Assembly (NCBI RefSeq): GCF_000820105.1
Contig: NZ_CDDB01000039.1
Location: 134,300-198,299, forward strand
DNA: 64,000 nucleotides
From: Aeromonas schubertii
Lineage (GTDB): Bacteria > Pseudomonadota > Gammaproteobacteria > Enterobacterales > Aeromonadaceae
Direction: 5' to 3'
Shown in pieces: positions 1 to 10,323 of this stretch. The notes under the pieces were generated by a model, which had not been told where the DNA came from, did no database searches, and saw only the letters and a program-made list of their open reading frames with translations. The position numbers were made by a program, and so were the translations under genes. Position 1 is the first letter of the stretch. Each line of letters begins with the position of its first letter.

Positions 1-3000
1 GGGCAGTGCCGACAGCCTGCTTAGCGCCGCGTTTACCCTGACCGATAGCGACGGAGATCGCGTCTCTTCCAGCTTGAGCGTCGCCATCGGCGACGGGGCC
101 AACCCGGTGATCAGCGCCGTGGCCGGCACCGGGATGACCGAGGCCAATCAGGGGGCGGGGGCTGTGGTGAGCACCATGAGCTTTACCGTAAGCCACGGTG
201 CAGATGCCTTGGCGCGCGATAGTCTCAAGTTCGACATCTCGGCCATCCAGCAGAGTCTGGATGGCAAATACAGCAGCCATGGCAGCCCGGTCACCTTTAC
301 CCTGGATGGCAACGGCGATCTGGTGGGCACCAGTGCGGACGGTCGCGAGGTATTGCGGGCCGAGCTCGATCTGGTGGAGAGCAATGGCAACTGGAGCGTC
401 ACCAGCAAAGTCACCCTGAGCGGCGAGCTGGATCATCAGGGGAGCGAGTCCCTCGACTTGCCGCTGGTGGTGACGCTCACGGATAAAGATGGGGACAGGG
501 CCTCCACCCGGTTGCCCTTGGTCATCAAGGATGGCAGCGCCCCCACCTTTGTCGCGGGTAGCGGTGTCAGCCTGGATGAGGGCAACCTCGATGGTCACAA
601 TCCTCTCACCGGCACGGGCCAGTTCCAGATCAGCGCCGGTTCGGATCGGGTGAGCGAGGTGTCGTTTGCCGATCCGGCCGAGCAGCCGGCGTTGACCGCC
701 CTGGGTCAACCGGTGAAATACGAACTGGTGGATGGCGACCCAGCCATCCCGGGCAGCCAGATCCTCAAGGGTTATGTGGAGGTGGCGGGTCAGCGAATCG
801 AGGTGCTGCAGGTGGAGCTGGTTGGCAAGCTCGACAACGCCGCCAACAACGGTTTCGACTACAAGGTGACCCTGTTCGAAGGGGTACATCAGAGCAGTGG
901 CAACGCCACCGAGCTGCCGTTCAAGGTCAACGTTGTCGACAGCGACAAGGGCTCCGGCAACAACGACAGCACCACGGGCACCCTCAATGTCTCCATTGCG
1001 GAAGGGGGCAAGCCGACCTTGACGCTCACCGGCGTGACTCTGGAAGAAGGACGCTTTGATGGCGTCAACTCGAGCGCGGATGATCAGCAGGATACTGGCA
1101 AGATCACCATCAAGGCGGATTCCGATCCCGTGACGGATGTGCGCCTGACTCTCTCCGGCCAGGTGCTGGATGCCGATGGCAATCCCGTCACCCACAACGG
1201 GGAGACCCTCACCTGGCAGGAAGTGCCGGGCAGCAACGGCCACGCCTTCCAGGCGGTCACGGCGAGCGGCACCCTGGTGCTGAGCGTGACCCTGCCGAGT
1301 GTGCCGGGGCGCATTGAGGCCCATAGTGAGGCGACCCTGGATTATCGGGTGACGGTACACACCAATCTGGATCACAAGGCGAGCGACACGCTCAATCTGA
1401 CCTTGCCGGTCCAGGTCACCGACAGCGACGGCAGCCAGCGCCAGGGGACGGCCACCATTATGGTGACCGATGGTGAGAATCCGCTTGTCATCGCCATCGA
1501 GCCGGTGCGGGTTGAGGAGTCGGATCTCGATGCCAGCAGTACCCAGCATCCGGGCACCACCCCGACCGAGGGCGGTGAGACTGCGGGCGGCAGGGTGACT
1601 ATCAGCGCAGGGTCGGACAGGGTGGCGTCGCTGCAGCTGGATGTGGCCGCCTTCAATCAGGCCAATCACCTCACCTCGGGTGGCAAGGCGGTGACCCTGG
1701 TCGCCCATAGCAATCCAGGCTGGTATCTGGCCATGGCCGAGGGTGGCAAGCCGGTGTTCTGGATCCATCTCGATGCCAGCGGCAGTTATGGCGTCTATCT
1801 GGTGGGTCAGCTCGATCACGGGGCCCAGGGCAAGGATGAGCTGGCCATCGAGGTGCCACTCTTTGTCACCGATCACGACGGAGATCGCAGCCCCAATGTC
1901 AGCGTGCGAGTCACGGTGCAGGATGACATGCCCGTCGGCACCCATCTGACTCACAGCCTGAGCGAAACCGGCAGCGCCGTGAGCGGCGATCTGCTGCCGC
2001 CGGCCAACGAGGGGGCCGATGGCGCCAGGGTGGCATCGGTCACCGTCAACGGGCAGATGCATGCCATCAACGGCAGCCTGACCCTGGAGGTGATGAGCCC
2101 GGATGGTAAACAGGTGATGGGCTCCCTCACCATAGGGGCGGATGGCAACTACAGCTTCACCCCAAGGGCGGGTGTTGATCACGATGCCAGTACCCTCAGT
2201 CAGGTCATCACAGCCCAGCTCGTCGACGGCGACGGTGATACCGCACAGAGCACCCTGACCCTCAATCTGCAGGATGAGGCGGTGCGCTTCACCGTAAATC
2301 CCGTGACCGGGCAGGAGGATCAGGGCGCCCAGGATCCGAGCCAGGGCATCCCCATCCAGATGGCGCTCGATATTGGCGATTTTGATCGGGGCGAGCATGT
2401 GGATGAGCTCCTTATTCAGGCGCCTGCCAATGCCCACGGCACCTTCTACTACAACGGGGTGGCGCTGACCACCACGGCCGATGGCCAGTGGTTTATCGTA
2501 CCACCCGAGGCCATGGTCACCGGTGACAAGGTCCATTACACCACCACCGGCCTCACCTTTGTGCCGGATGCCAACTGGTCAAGCTGGAGCAACAGTGGTC
2601 AGCCGTTGCATTTCCAGGTGGCGCTACAAGTTGGCGTGACCCAGGGCACGGCGCCGGATCCTGTCACCGGCGATCTGGCCATCACGGTGCGCGGCATTGC
2701 CGACAAGCCGGTGTGGGTCACCGGTAGCACCAGCCTGCACGACAGCACCGATGAGGACAGCAGTGGCATCAGGCTCAATGTGAAGGCGAGCCTGACCGAT
2801 ACGGACCGCTCGGAGAGCCTGAGCTACCAGATCAAATGGGAGGCGGGCAAGGGCACCCTCATGCTCAACGGCGCCGAGCTCAAGCCAAATGCCAGCGGCA
2901 TCTACAGCGTCTCGGCCAGCAACATCAACAAGGTCACCGTGGTGCCCGGCAAGGACTACAGCGGCGACATCAAGCTCTCGGTCACCCCGGTCAGCACCGA

Positions 3001-6000
3001 GAAGGTGCCGGTGGTCAGCGGTCAGAACAAGGCCTTTGGGGATGCCATCGAAGTGGTGATCAACGTCAAGCCCCTGGCCGATGACGCCAAGCTGACCGTG
3101 CGCGAGATCCAGGGTAAGGAAGACACCCTGCTCAACCTTGGCAACAAGATAGTGCTCGGCCATCTGGGGGACACGAGTGATGGCTCCGAACAGCTGTTTG
3201 TGCGCATCAGCGGCCTGCCCACCGGCGCCACTCTGCTACTCGGCGGGGTGGCGGTCACCCTGGATGCCAACGGCTACTACGAGGTGCCCTACGATCGCAT
3301 CAATGACCTCAAGCTGCAGCCGCCGAAAAACAGCAACGTCGATTTTGATCTGACCATCAAGGGGGTGGTGAAGGACAGCGCCACCCTGACCGATGCCAAC
3401 GGCCAGATTCATACCCTGGTCAATGAGAAGGAGACCGGCAGCCAGACCCTGCACGTGGATCTGGTCGGGGTCGTGGATAAACCGCATGTTGACCTTCACT
3501 CCACGGGGTGGGCCCAGGAGGGCGACGGTTACACCATCACCACCAAGGAAGATGGCCGGGCGCCGCTCGATTTCCGGCTGGAGTCGGGGGAGAAGGTCGA
3601 CACGCCGCAAGACACCTCCGAGAGCCTCAATCTGGTGCTGGAAGGCTTGCCGGCCGGGGCCAGGGTATTTGACGGCAGCGGCAAGGAGCTGACCCTGACC
3701 TTTGCCGGGCTCGATGGCCAGGGCAATCCCCTCTATCAGGTGAATGTGTCATCCCTTGGCAATCTGCAGATCCAGCCGCCTCCCAACAGTACTGCCGATA
3801 TTCACCTCGTCGGCCACCTAGTGGTGACCGAGAATGACGGGGATCACCAGCGCTTCGATGTGCCACTCACCATCAAGGTGGAGCCCGAGATCGACGCCGG
3901 CGACTATGCCAAGACCAGCCATGGTCTGGAAGATCAGTTGACTCTGCTCGAGTGGCGCCCGGATCTGGGTGACAGCGCCGAACGGGTGACGCACCTCAGC
4001 CTCTCCGGCATCGAACCCGGTTATGAAATCTGGATCCGGGCCGGGGGAGTGGATACCCAGTTGACCGTGAATGGGGGCGCCGTGGACTTGAGCGACGCCG
4101 ACCTGCAGAACCTGCTCAATGGCGGCCAGCTGCTGGTCAAAGCCCCCGAAGACAGCGACAGGGACACCCGCATCCAGAGCCATGTCACCATCACCCAGCA
4201 GGATGTGGACTCCAGTGCCACGGCTCAGAAGGTGATCGAGGGCTCCTTGCTCGTGGATATTCGGGCTGTGGTGGAGCCCGATGGCCAGCTGGTACAAACC
4301 GGCCAGCTGGATAGCCAGGACGGGCATGATATCCCGCTCAAGGGCATGTTCACCTTCGAGGATCTCGATCCCGGCAGCAGTGAGGTCATCGACTATCTGG
4401 TCATCAGCGACCTGCCGCCGGGCTTTGTGGTGGTGGGGGGCATCAGCGATGGCAAGGGCAACTGGACTGTGCCGAACAGCGCTCTTGGCAGCTATGCGCT
4501 GCACGCGCCGGATGGCTTTACCGGTACCGTCGCCTTCAAGGTCAACGCCAGGGTGATCGATCTTGGGGACAACGGCGAGGGGGATATCAGTGCACCAGTG
4601 TACCGGGAGCTCAATACCAGCGCCGAGTTCCATGCGGCAAACAACGGGAGCCAGGTTGCCGCGACGGTCGATCTTGACAACAGCCAGCCCATCACGGGAG
4701 TGGAAGATCACAGCGTCGATGTTGGCGCCCAGCTGAGGCAGCTGGTGACCCTGGGCAGCAGCGACAACGGCGACGACGAGCTCAGCATCGTCATTACCGG
4801 TTTGCCAGCCGGCGTCAGTGTGCAGGGGCTCACCTTTGATTTCGTCAACGGCGAGTATCTGATCAAGTTACCCAATGGCCTGAGCGATCTCGACAGCCTG
4901 ACCCTGACCCTGCCAGAGGACTACGCCGGTGATGGCCTGCATTTCACTGTGCGGCTGGTTAACACCGATACGGTGAGCGGTGACACCAAGATGGTGGAGA
5001 AAGAGATCACCCTCTCCATCACCCCCGAGGTCGATATCCATAGCGGCCACGATGGGGCGCCGAGCCTGCAACTGGCGGTGAAGGATGTCAACGGCGACGG
5101 CCAGCCGGATAACCTGGAAGACACCGAGATCCACCTCGATCTCTCGGTGAAACTCGCCGATATCAGCCCTTCGGTGACCAATGGCGGTCTCGAGACGGTG
5201 GAGCGGGTGACGGTGACCGTCGATGCCAGGTACGGCCACTTCCTCGATGGCAACGGTCATCCCGTCCAGTCGCTGGTGGTGGATGCCAATGGCCTCAAGG
5301 ATGTGGTGTTTGTACCCAAAGAGCACTTCAGCGGTCAGGTGCCGCTTGCGGTGACGGTGGATATTCTCGATACCGCCACCACGGGTACCGATCGCGGCAG
5401 CTGGAGCGGCCAGGTGAATTTCGAGGTCATACCGGTCAACGATCCGGCGACGCTCACCGTGCACGACGTGACGGGTAATGAAGATGGCAGCGTCAGCCTT
5501 GCAGGCTTCGATGCCGCCCTGGTGGACAACGACGGCTCCGAGCAGATAGTGGCACTCCAGATAAAAGGGGTTCCCGATGGCTTTACCCTCTCTGCCCCCG
5601 CGGTCAACAACGGCGGCGGTGTGTGGCAGGTGCCGGTGGGCACGGACTTCGCCAAACTGACCCTGATCCCGCCGGCAGATTTCAGCGGCAGTGTGAATCT
5701 CACCCTGAGTGCCTTCACCCTGGACAAGGGGCTCACGCTACCTCTTGAAACCAGTGACAGCTTCACCGTCACCGTCAACCCGGTGGGGGATCCCATCGTC
5801 GCCGATATTCAGGACAGGGCGAGCGGTACGGAAGGGGAGGTGATCACCCTGAACCTGGGGCTGGAGACCCGGGATACCCAGGCCACCGGTGGCAGTGCCG
5901 GCAATGTGCACGAAAATGGACCCGAGCAGGTTCGCGTCACCCTCGAAGGGGTGCCGGACGGTGCAGAGGTGCGGCTGCCAAACGGGGTCGCCGGCACTGT

Positions 6001-7744
6001 GGTGGATCTCGGGGGCGGCGTCTGGCAGATCACCACGGATGGCGGCAGGCTCGATGCGGTGGAGCTGGTGACCAACGACGCCAACGGCGCTGTGGATCTC
6101 AAGGTGACGGCCCAGAGTCTGGATAACGGTGCCCTCGGCCCCGAGGTAGGCGGCAGCATCCACCTGGATATCAGTCCGGTCAACGATGCGCCTGTCAATG
6201 TGCTGCCGAGCGATCCCCAAGTGGCGCAAGAGGATACCCCCTTCGTCATCCGGGGGCTGCAGGTGACGGATGTGGATGCGGGCAACAGCCCCATCGAGGT
6301 GCGCCTCTCGGTCGAACACGGCACCCTCAACCTGCCGGCTGGCAGCGGCGTGAGCGTGGTTGGCAATGGTACCGGCTCCCTGGTGCTGACAGGCACCCTG
6401 GCCAGTCTCAATGCCTTGCTCAGTGGCGGTGTGACCTATCAAGGCGTCCAGGACTTCAATGGCCAGGACGCCCTGACCATGGTCACCGATGATCTTGGCA
6501 ACACCGGCAGTGGCGGGCCCCTGAGCGATAGCGACGTCTTGCCCATCGAGGTGCAGGCGGTCAACGATGCCCCGGTCAACCAGGTGCCGGCCAGCCTGAC
6601 GGTGCAAGAGGATGGCGCTCTCTCCCTCTCTGGCATCAGCGTGAAGGATGTGGATGCGGGGCAACACCCCGTCTCCATGACCCTGAGTGTCTCTCACGGC
6701 ACTTTGGCCCTGAGCGGCAGTGCGGGCTCGGTGAGTGCGAGTGGGTCGGGATCTCCTCAACTGGTGCTGACCGGGACGCTTGGCGAGATTAATTTGCTGC
6801 TTGCCAGTGCCGTGCACTATCAGCCTGACGCCCATTTCTGGGGCAGTGATACCCTGCATGTCACCACCTCTGATCTGGGTAACAGCGGGGCCGGCGGTGT
6901 GATGACTGACAGCGACACCCTGCCTGTCCATGTGTTGGCTCAGCCGGATATGCCGACCCTGCTGGTGGAGAGCGGCGATATCGTTACCCTGGTGGGAACG
7001 GCGGTACCGCTCGGTATCTCGGCAGATGTGGTCAATCCGGCGCCGGGTGAGCTCTCCTTGCGACTGAGCGGCCTGGACGGTGCCCACATCGTGGATGAGC
7101 ACGGTAATGTGATCGGCTCGGATCTGGGGCTGGGTAATTGGCTGCTGCCGGTCGATCATCATCAGCCACTCTTTGTGAGCGGTCTGGCAGAGGGGGTTCA
7201 CCATCTGACCGTGAGCGCCGAGTCGAGCGTCGGGGGCACTCTGCTGGCTTCACTGCCGGAGAGCATCGATATCCATGCTCACGCCAGTGGACCCTTGCTC
7301 GGGAGTGGGGCTGCGGAGTCCCTGACAGGCTCCGACGGGCACGATGTGCTGCGTGGCGGGGCCGGCAATGACATTTTGACCGGGGGCAAGGGGAGCGATC
7401 TCTTCTTGTGGGGGGCAGGGGACGAAGGGGGTAATACACCGGCTCACGATATCATCACCGACTTCAACCCCGGCGAGGGGGATGCTATCGATCTCTCCGA
7501 GCTGCTCAAGGGGGCCAGTGACCACAGTGTCGATGGTCTGCTCAATCATCTGCAACTGGCGGTGAGCGATGGCAGCAATGGACTCAAGACGCTGGATCTC
7601 GCTGTCTCCCCGGCCAGGGATGGGAAGGTGAGCCAGCAGATCACCCTGGAGAACGTCGATGTGAGCCAATGGAGCCTCAGTGGGCACAGCAACCACGACA
7701 TACTTCAGTCTCTCATCGATCAGCACAACCTGATCGTGAAGTGA
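1..7744 (+). CDS. Giant type I secreted RTX/cadherin-like repeat adhesin, C-terminal part (5' end outside window)
   Basis: The frame is open from the first bases, so this is the C-terminal 2,580 or so residues of a larger protein. The first start codon in the frame, a TTG at 74, lies inside a repeat and is not the true start. Up to about 2.3 kb it has tandem modules of about 150 residues ending in D-x-DGD turns followed by a DG linker, as in T1SS-143/DUF5801 repeats. From about 2.7 to 7.0 kb it has cadherin-like modules that begin with V-N-D-A-P or a degenerate form. Nonapeptide calcium-binding turns (GGAGND, GGKGSD) lie at about 7340-7410. The last 110 residues resemble the VC_A0849-type type I secretion target. 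The family is exported whole by an ABC/HlyD/TolC exporter and mediates attachment and biofilm formation. No exporter gene is in the window. The stop is TGA at 7742. Confidence 0.9.
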   Translation, partial: GSADSLLSAAFTLTDSDGDRVSSSLSVAIGDGANPVISAVAGTGMTEANQGAGAVVSTMSFTVSHGADALARDSLKFDISAIQQSLDGKYSSHGSPVTFTLDGNGDLVGTSADGREVLRAELDLVESNGNWSVTSKVTLSGELDHQGSESLDLPLVVTLTDKDGDRASTRLPLVIKDGSAPTFVAGSGVSLDEGNLDGHNPLTGTGQFQISAGSDRVSEVSFADPAEQPALTALGQPVKYELVDGDPAIPGSQILKGYVEVAGQRIEVLQVELVGKLDNAANNGFDYKVTLFEGVHQSSGNATELPFKVNVVDSDKGSGNNDSTTGTLNVSIAEGGKPTLTLTGVTLEEGRFDGVNSSADDQQDTGKITIKADSDPVTDVRLTLSGQVLDADGNPVTHNGETLTWQEVPGSNGHAFQAVTASGTLVLSVTLPSVPGRIEAHSEATLDYRVTVHTNLDHKASDTLNLTLPVQVTDSDGSQRQGTATIMVTDGENPLVIAIEPVRVEESDLDASSTQHPGTTPTEGGETAGGRVTISAGSDRVASLQLDVAAFNQANHLTSGGKAVTLVAHSNPGWYLAMAEGGKPVFWIHLDASGSYGVYLVGQLDHGAQGKDELAIEVPLFVTDHDGDRSPNVSVRVTVQDDMPVGTHLTHSLSETGSAVSGDLLPPANEGADGARVASVTVNGQMHAINGSLTLEVMSPDGKQVMGSLTIGADGNYSFTPRAGVDHDASTLSQVITAQLVDGDGDTAQSTLTLNLQDEAVRFTVNPVTGQEDQGAQDPSQGIPIQMALDIGDFDRGEHVDELLIQAPANAHGTFYYNGVALTTTADGQWFIVPPEAMVTGDKVHYTTTGLTFVPDANWSSWSNSGQPLHFQVALQVGVTQGTAPDPVTGDLAITVRGIADKPVWVTGSTSLHDSTDEDSSGIRLNVKASLTDTDRSESLSYQIKWEAGKGTLMLNGAELKPNASGIYSVSASNINKVTVVPGKDYSGDIKLSVTPVSTEKVPVVSGQNKAFGDAIEVVINVKPLADDAKLTVREIQGKEDTLLNLGNKIVLGHLGDTSDGSEQLFVRISGLPTGATLLLGGVAVTLDANGYYEVPYDRINDLKLQPPKNSNVDFDLTIKGVVKDSATLTDANGQIHTLVNEKETGSQTLHVDLVGVVDKPHVDLHSTGWAQEGDGYTITTKEDGRAPLDFRLESGEKVDTPQDTSESLNLVLEGLPAGARVFDGSGKELTLTFAGLDGQGNPLYQVNVSSLGNLQIQPPPNSTADIHLVGHLVVTENDGDHQRFDVPLTIKVEPEIDAGDYAKTSHGLEDQLTLLEWRPDLGDSAERVTHLSLSGIEPGYEIWIRAGGVDTQLTVNGGAVDLSDADLQNLLNGGQLLVKAPEDSDRDTRIQSHVTITQQDVDSSATAQKVIEGSLLVDIRAVVEPDGQLVQTGQLDSQDGHDIPLKGMFTFEDLDPGSSEVIDYLVISDLPPGFVVVGGISDGKGNWTVPNSALGSYALHAPDGFTGTVAFKVNARVIDLGDNGEGDISAPVYRELNTSAEFHAANNGSQVAATVDLDNSQPITGVEDHSVDVGAQLRQLVTLGSSDNGDDELSIVITGLPAGVSVQGLTFDFVNGEYLIKLPNGLSDLDSLTLTLPEDYAGDGLHFTVRLVNTDTVSGDTKMVEKEITLSITPEVDIHSGHDGAPSLQLAVKDVNGDGQPDNLEDTEIHLDLSVKLADISPSVTNGGLETVERVTVTVDARYGHFLDGNGHPVQSLVVDANGLKDVVFVPKEHFSGQVPLAVTVDILDTATTGTDRGSWSGQVNFEVIPVNDPATLTVHDVTGNEDGSVSLAGFDAALVDNDGSEQIVALQIKGVPDGFTLSAPAVNNGGGVWQVPVGTDFAKLTLIPPADFSGSVNLTLSAFTLDKGLTLPLETSDSFTVTVNPVGDPIVADIQDRASGTEGEVITLNLGLETRDTQATGGSAGNVHENGPEQVRVTLEGVPDGAEVRLPNGVAGTVVDLGGGVWQITTDGGRLDAVELVTNDANGAVDLKVTAQSLDNGALGPEVGGSIHLDISPVNDAPVNVLPSDPQVAQEDTPFVIRGLQVTDVDAGNSPIEVRLSVEHGTLNLPAGSGVSVVGNGTGSLVLTGTLASLNALLSGGVTYQGVQDFNGQDALTMVTDDLGNTGSGGPLSDSDVLPIEVQAVNDAPVNQVPASLTVQEDGALSLSGISVKDVDAGQHPVSMTLSVSHGTLALSGSAGSVSASGSGSPQLVLTGTLGEINLLLASAVHYQPDAHFWGSDTLHVTTSDLGNSGAGGVMTDSDTLPVHVLAQPDMPTLLVESGDIVTLVGTAVPLGISADVVNPAPGELSLRLSGLDGAHIVDEHGNVIGSDLGLGNWLLPVDHHQPLFVSGLAEGVHHLTVSAESSVGGTLLASLPESIDIHAHASGPLLGSGAAESLTGSDGHDVLRGGAGNDILTGGKGSDLFLWGAGDEGGNTPAHDIITDFNPGEGDAIDLSELLKGASDHSVDGLLNHLQLAVSDGSNGLKTLDLAVSPARDGKVSQQITLENVDVSQWSLSGHSNHDILQSLIDQHNLIVK

Positions 7745-7761
7745 TTCCTGCTGCGTCACGC

Positions 7762-7793
7762 AAAGAGCCGGCATTGATGCCGGCTCTTTTTTG
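7762..7793. terminator. Bidirectional rho-independent terminator
   Basis: A 12-bp perfect stem, AAAGAGCCGGCA with its complement around a TTGA loop, is followed by a T-run on the plus strand and has a matching A-run on the other side. It lies between the convergent adhesin and glpC genes and can serve both. Confidence 0.92.
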
Positions 7794-7806
7794 GGTGACG
7801 GATTGC

Positions 7807-9009
7807 TCAGGCCAGGGCCTGGGCCAGCAGGTGGATCGGGTGCTCGCAGCGGTAGGGGGTGCTCATCTCTATCTGCCACTTGCAGGTCTCGCAGTCGGTG
7901 ATCACCAGATCCGGCTTGAGGCGCCCAATCTGCTCGAACAGCCCCTGGCCGATGCTCTGGCTGGTGGCGTAGTTCTCCGACTTGAAGCCATAGGTGCCGG
8001 CGATGCCACAGCACTGGGAGTCGAGCACGGTGACGCGCACCCCGGGGATGGCCCGCAGGATCTCGAGGGTGTAGATGACGCCCCCCATCTTCTCCATGTG
8101 GCAGGGGGTGTGGTAGGCAATGTGCAGATCGAGCGGCTTCATGGCCGGCAGGTTGCCCTTCTGGAACTCCTGCCACAAGAAGCGGGTAATGAGGGAGATG
8201 CGGCTGCGCACCTTGTGGTTGTCCTGCTCCAGCAGGTGGGGATATTCGTCACGCAGGGTAAAGCCACAGGTGGAGGAGGTGGTGAGCAGGGGCATCTCAT
8301 TGCCCGTGAGGGTGCTCTCCATCTGCTGGATGTTGAAGGCGGCCTGGGCCTTGGCCTTCTCCATGAAGCCGTTGGCAATGAGCGGCACACCGCAACACTT
8401 CTCCCGCTCGAGCAGCTGCACGCCTATGTTCATGGCGTTGAGTACCTGCACCAGCTCCTTGCCGAGCTGAGGATGGTTGTAGTTCACGTAGCAGCCGTGG
8501 AAGTAAGCCACCTGACGTCCATAGCTGGCCTGGGTCGCCTTCTGTTTCTTGTACCAGCCACGGAAGGTGCCCTGGGAGTACTTGGGAAGATCCCGGTGGG
8601 AGGAGACCCCGAGGGCTTTGTCGAGCACCATCTTGACCGGCTTGAGGCTGGTGGTGAGGTTGACCACAGGGGCCATCAGGGTAGACATGCCCCCCATCAG
8701 ATCGGTGTGGGAGAGGACGAACTCCCGGATCCCCGGCTTCATCCCCCCGTACTGGTGCTTGGCCCGGGCTATGATGTCGCCGATGCGCACGCCGCTCGGG
8801 CAGGCCACCTCACAGCGTTTGCAGTTGGTGCAGTGCTTGAGCGCTTCATCATAGAGGGCCGGGCTCTTGATGCGCAGGCGCTCCCCGTCCGGACCGGCCT
8901 GCTTGGGGCCCGGGTAGGCGGGGTTGGCCTTGGCCACCGGGCAGTAGGCGGTGCAGACGGTGCACTTGATGCATTGATCGAAGGTCTGGTTGGCGTGATC
9001 GAGCAGCAT
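7807..9009 (-). CDS. glpC: Anaerobic glycerol-3-phosphate dehydrogenase, Fe-S subunit C
   Basis: This is the membrane-anchoring iron-sulfur subunit of the anaerobic sn-glycerol-3-phosphate dehydrogenase GlpABC, which passes electrons from GlpAB to quinones. At 400 aa it is close to the enteric protein of about 396 aa. Two 4Fe-4S cysteine clusters are visible near the N-terminus: C-I-K-C-T-V-C at about residues 13-19 and C-T-N-C-K-R-C at about 60-66. Two CCG-type motifs (E-K-C-C-G and S-Q-C-C-G) mark heterodisulfide-reductase-like domains. It is the last gene of glpACB, 51 bases after glpB, and runs into the shared terminator. Confidence 0.96.
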   Translation of the reverse strand: MLLDHANQTFDQCIKCTVCTAYCPVAKANPAYPGPKQAGPDGERLRIKSPALYDEALKHCTNCKRCEVACPSGVRIGDIIARAKHQYGGMKPGIREFVLSHTDLMGGMSTLMAPVVNLTTSLKPVKMVLDKALGVSSHRDLPKYSQGTFRGWYKKQKATQASYGRQVAYFHGCYVNYNHPQLGKELVQVLNAMNIGVQLLEREKCCGVPLIANGFMEKAKAQAAFNIQQMESTLTGNEMPLLTTSSTCGFTLRDEYPHLLEQDNHKVRSRISLITRFLWQEFQKGNLPAMKPLDLHIAYHTPCHMEKMGGVIYTLEILRAIPGVRVTVLDSQCCGIAGTYGFKSENYATSQSIGQGLFEQIGRLKPDLVITDCETCKWQIEMSTPYRCEHPIHLLAQALA

Positions 9010-9060
9010 ATCAATTCTCCTCCCGTTGGGATTGAAGGCACGGGATATGGGGCATAGGTC

Positions 9061-10323
9061 TCATCGGGCCGACTCCAGAATGTGGCCGGCGGCCTGCCAG
9101 CCGGTGGCGACGGCCACCCCGGAGCCTGAGCCCTCGGCAATCGGATCGTAGTGGGCCAGTATGCTGCCGGCACCAAAGAGGTTGGTGAGCGGCTGGCCTG
9201 AACGCAGTACCCGCAGCCGCTCGTCGGTCTTGACGCCGAAGCCCATGAAGGGGTGGTGGCTGAACAGACGGCGACCAGCCCAGGCATCGCGCTCCGGGTC
9301 GCTGAGCACGTCGGCACCGAAGATGGGCTCGCGAATGCCGCGCAGGCGCGACTCCAGGCCGCGACTAAAGAAGCTGCCGGTGGCGAGGATGAAGTGGTCT
9401 GCCTCGAACAGGACGTCTTCCCCGTTTTGGCTGTAGAGGCCTATCACCCGGTCGTTTGCACAGTGTGCCCCCTGCACCCGCTCGCTGGTGAGATAGGTGC
9501 CGCCGAGTGCGATGAAGCGGCGTTTGAGGGTCTCCTGCAGGCGCATGCCGATGAGCGACGGCGGCATGGTGGCGACCTCGCGGATGGTGCAGCCGGTGCG
9601 TTTTTCCAGCTCGCTCAGGCGCTCGCCTACCAGCCCCAGGGTGAGACAGGCGGGCAGCACCAGATGGTGGCAGTGGCCACCGGCCTCGTGCATCAGGCGC
9701 GAGATCTCCCGGGCCAGGTCGGCCAGCAGATCGTGGCGATCGCACAGGCGGGCGATGTCGGCGGAGCGAAACTCGTGGGGATTGCGGCTAAATTCGGCCA
9801 GCTGGGGCAGGCGCAGCTCGCCGGTGAGGATGCGGGTATTGGCAAACCCGGGCTGGTTTGCCAGATTGGCGGCGGCCAGGGCCGGGTGGAAGTCACGAAA
9901 TCCCTCCAGGGTGGCGAGCATCAGCCGCTCGGGCTGGGGCGTGTCGCCGGCGATGGCGCAGGTATCGGGAGAGAGCCAGGTCTCCTTGAGGGTACCGATG
10001 GGGGTGAGGCGTCTGTGGTTGCGCTCGCCGCCCGTCAGGATGAGTCCCTCGGCGGCGCAGTGGCGCTGCAGATCGTCCAGGCTGGCCAGCACATTGGCGT
10101 GGCCCACCCGGGCATAGGGGTGCTCCGGGTGCCGGTCGATGAAGTCGGGCAGGGCGGTGCGGGGATCCCCCTCGCCGCCCAGCAAGTCCACCGAGCCGGA
10201 GGAGAAATGCAGAGCACTCTGACCCGAGGCCATGATGAGGCTCTTCTGCCCCGCCTCGGCCAGACGCAGGCCGGCGCACAGGCCGGCGATGCCGCCACCT
10301 ATGATGATGCTGTCGAATCTCAT
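9061..10323 (-). CDS. glpB: Anaerobic glycerol-3-phosphate dehydrogenase subunit B
   Basis: This is the flavin-binding subunit B of the GlpABC complex, 420 aa. The N-terminus carries a Rossmann dinucleotide motif, I-I-G-G-G-I-A-G-L, at about residues 7-15, followed by an HFSSGS stretch typical of GlpB. The C-terminal part has the second FAD-contact region (F-G-A-G-S-I-L). Its ATG overlaps the glpA stop as ATGA, so the two are translationally coupled. GlpB is not homologous end to end with GlpD, and this order (A, B, C) is the enteric one. Confidence 0.96.
   Translation of the reverse strand: MRFDSIIIGGGIAGLCAGLRLAEAGQKSLIMASGQSALHFSSGSVDLLGGEGDPRTALPDFIDRHPEHPYARVGHANVLASLDDLQRHCAAEGLILTGGERNHRRLTPIGTLKETWLSPDTCAIAGDTPQPERLMLATLEGFRDFHPALAAANLANQPGFANTRILTGELRLPQLAEFSRNPHEFRSADIARLCDRHDLLADLAREISRLMHEAGGHCHHLVLPACLTLGLVGERLSELEKRTGCTIREVATMPPSLIGMRLQETLKRRFIALGGTYLTSERVQGAHCANDRVIGLYSQNGEDVLFEADHFILATGSFFSRGLESRLRGIREPIFGADVLSDPERDAWAGRRLFSHHPFMGFGVKTDERLRVLRSGQPLTNLFGAGSILAHYDPIAEGSGSGVAVATGWQAAGHILESAR

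Noticed and set aside
5738-7204. 488-codon minus-strand frame, and others such as 3818-4711, opposite the adhesin
   Set aside because: Low-complexity antisense of repeat DNA. No start context or family similarity.
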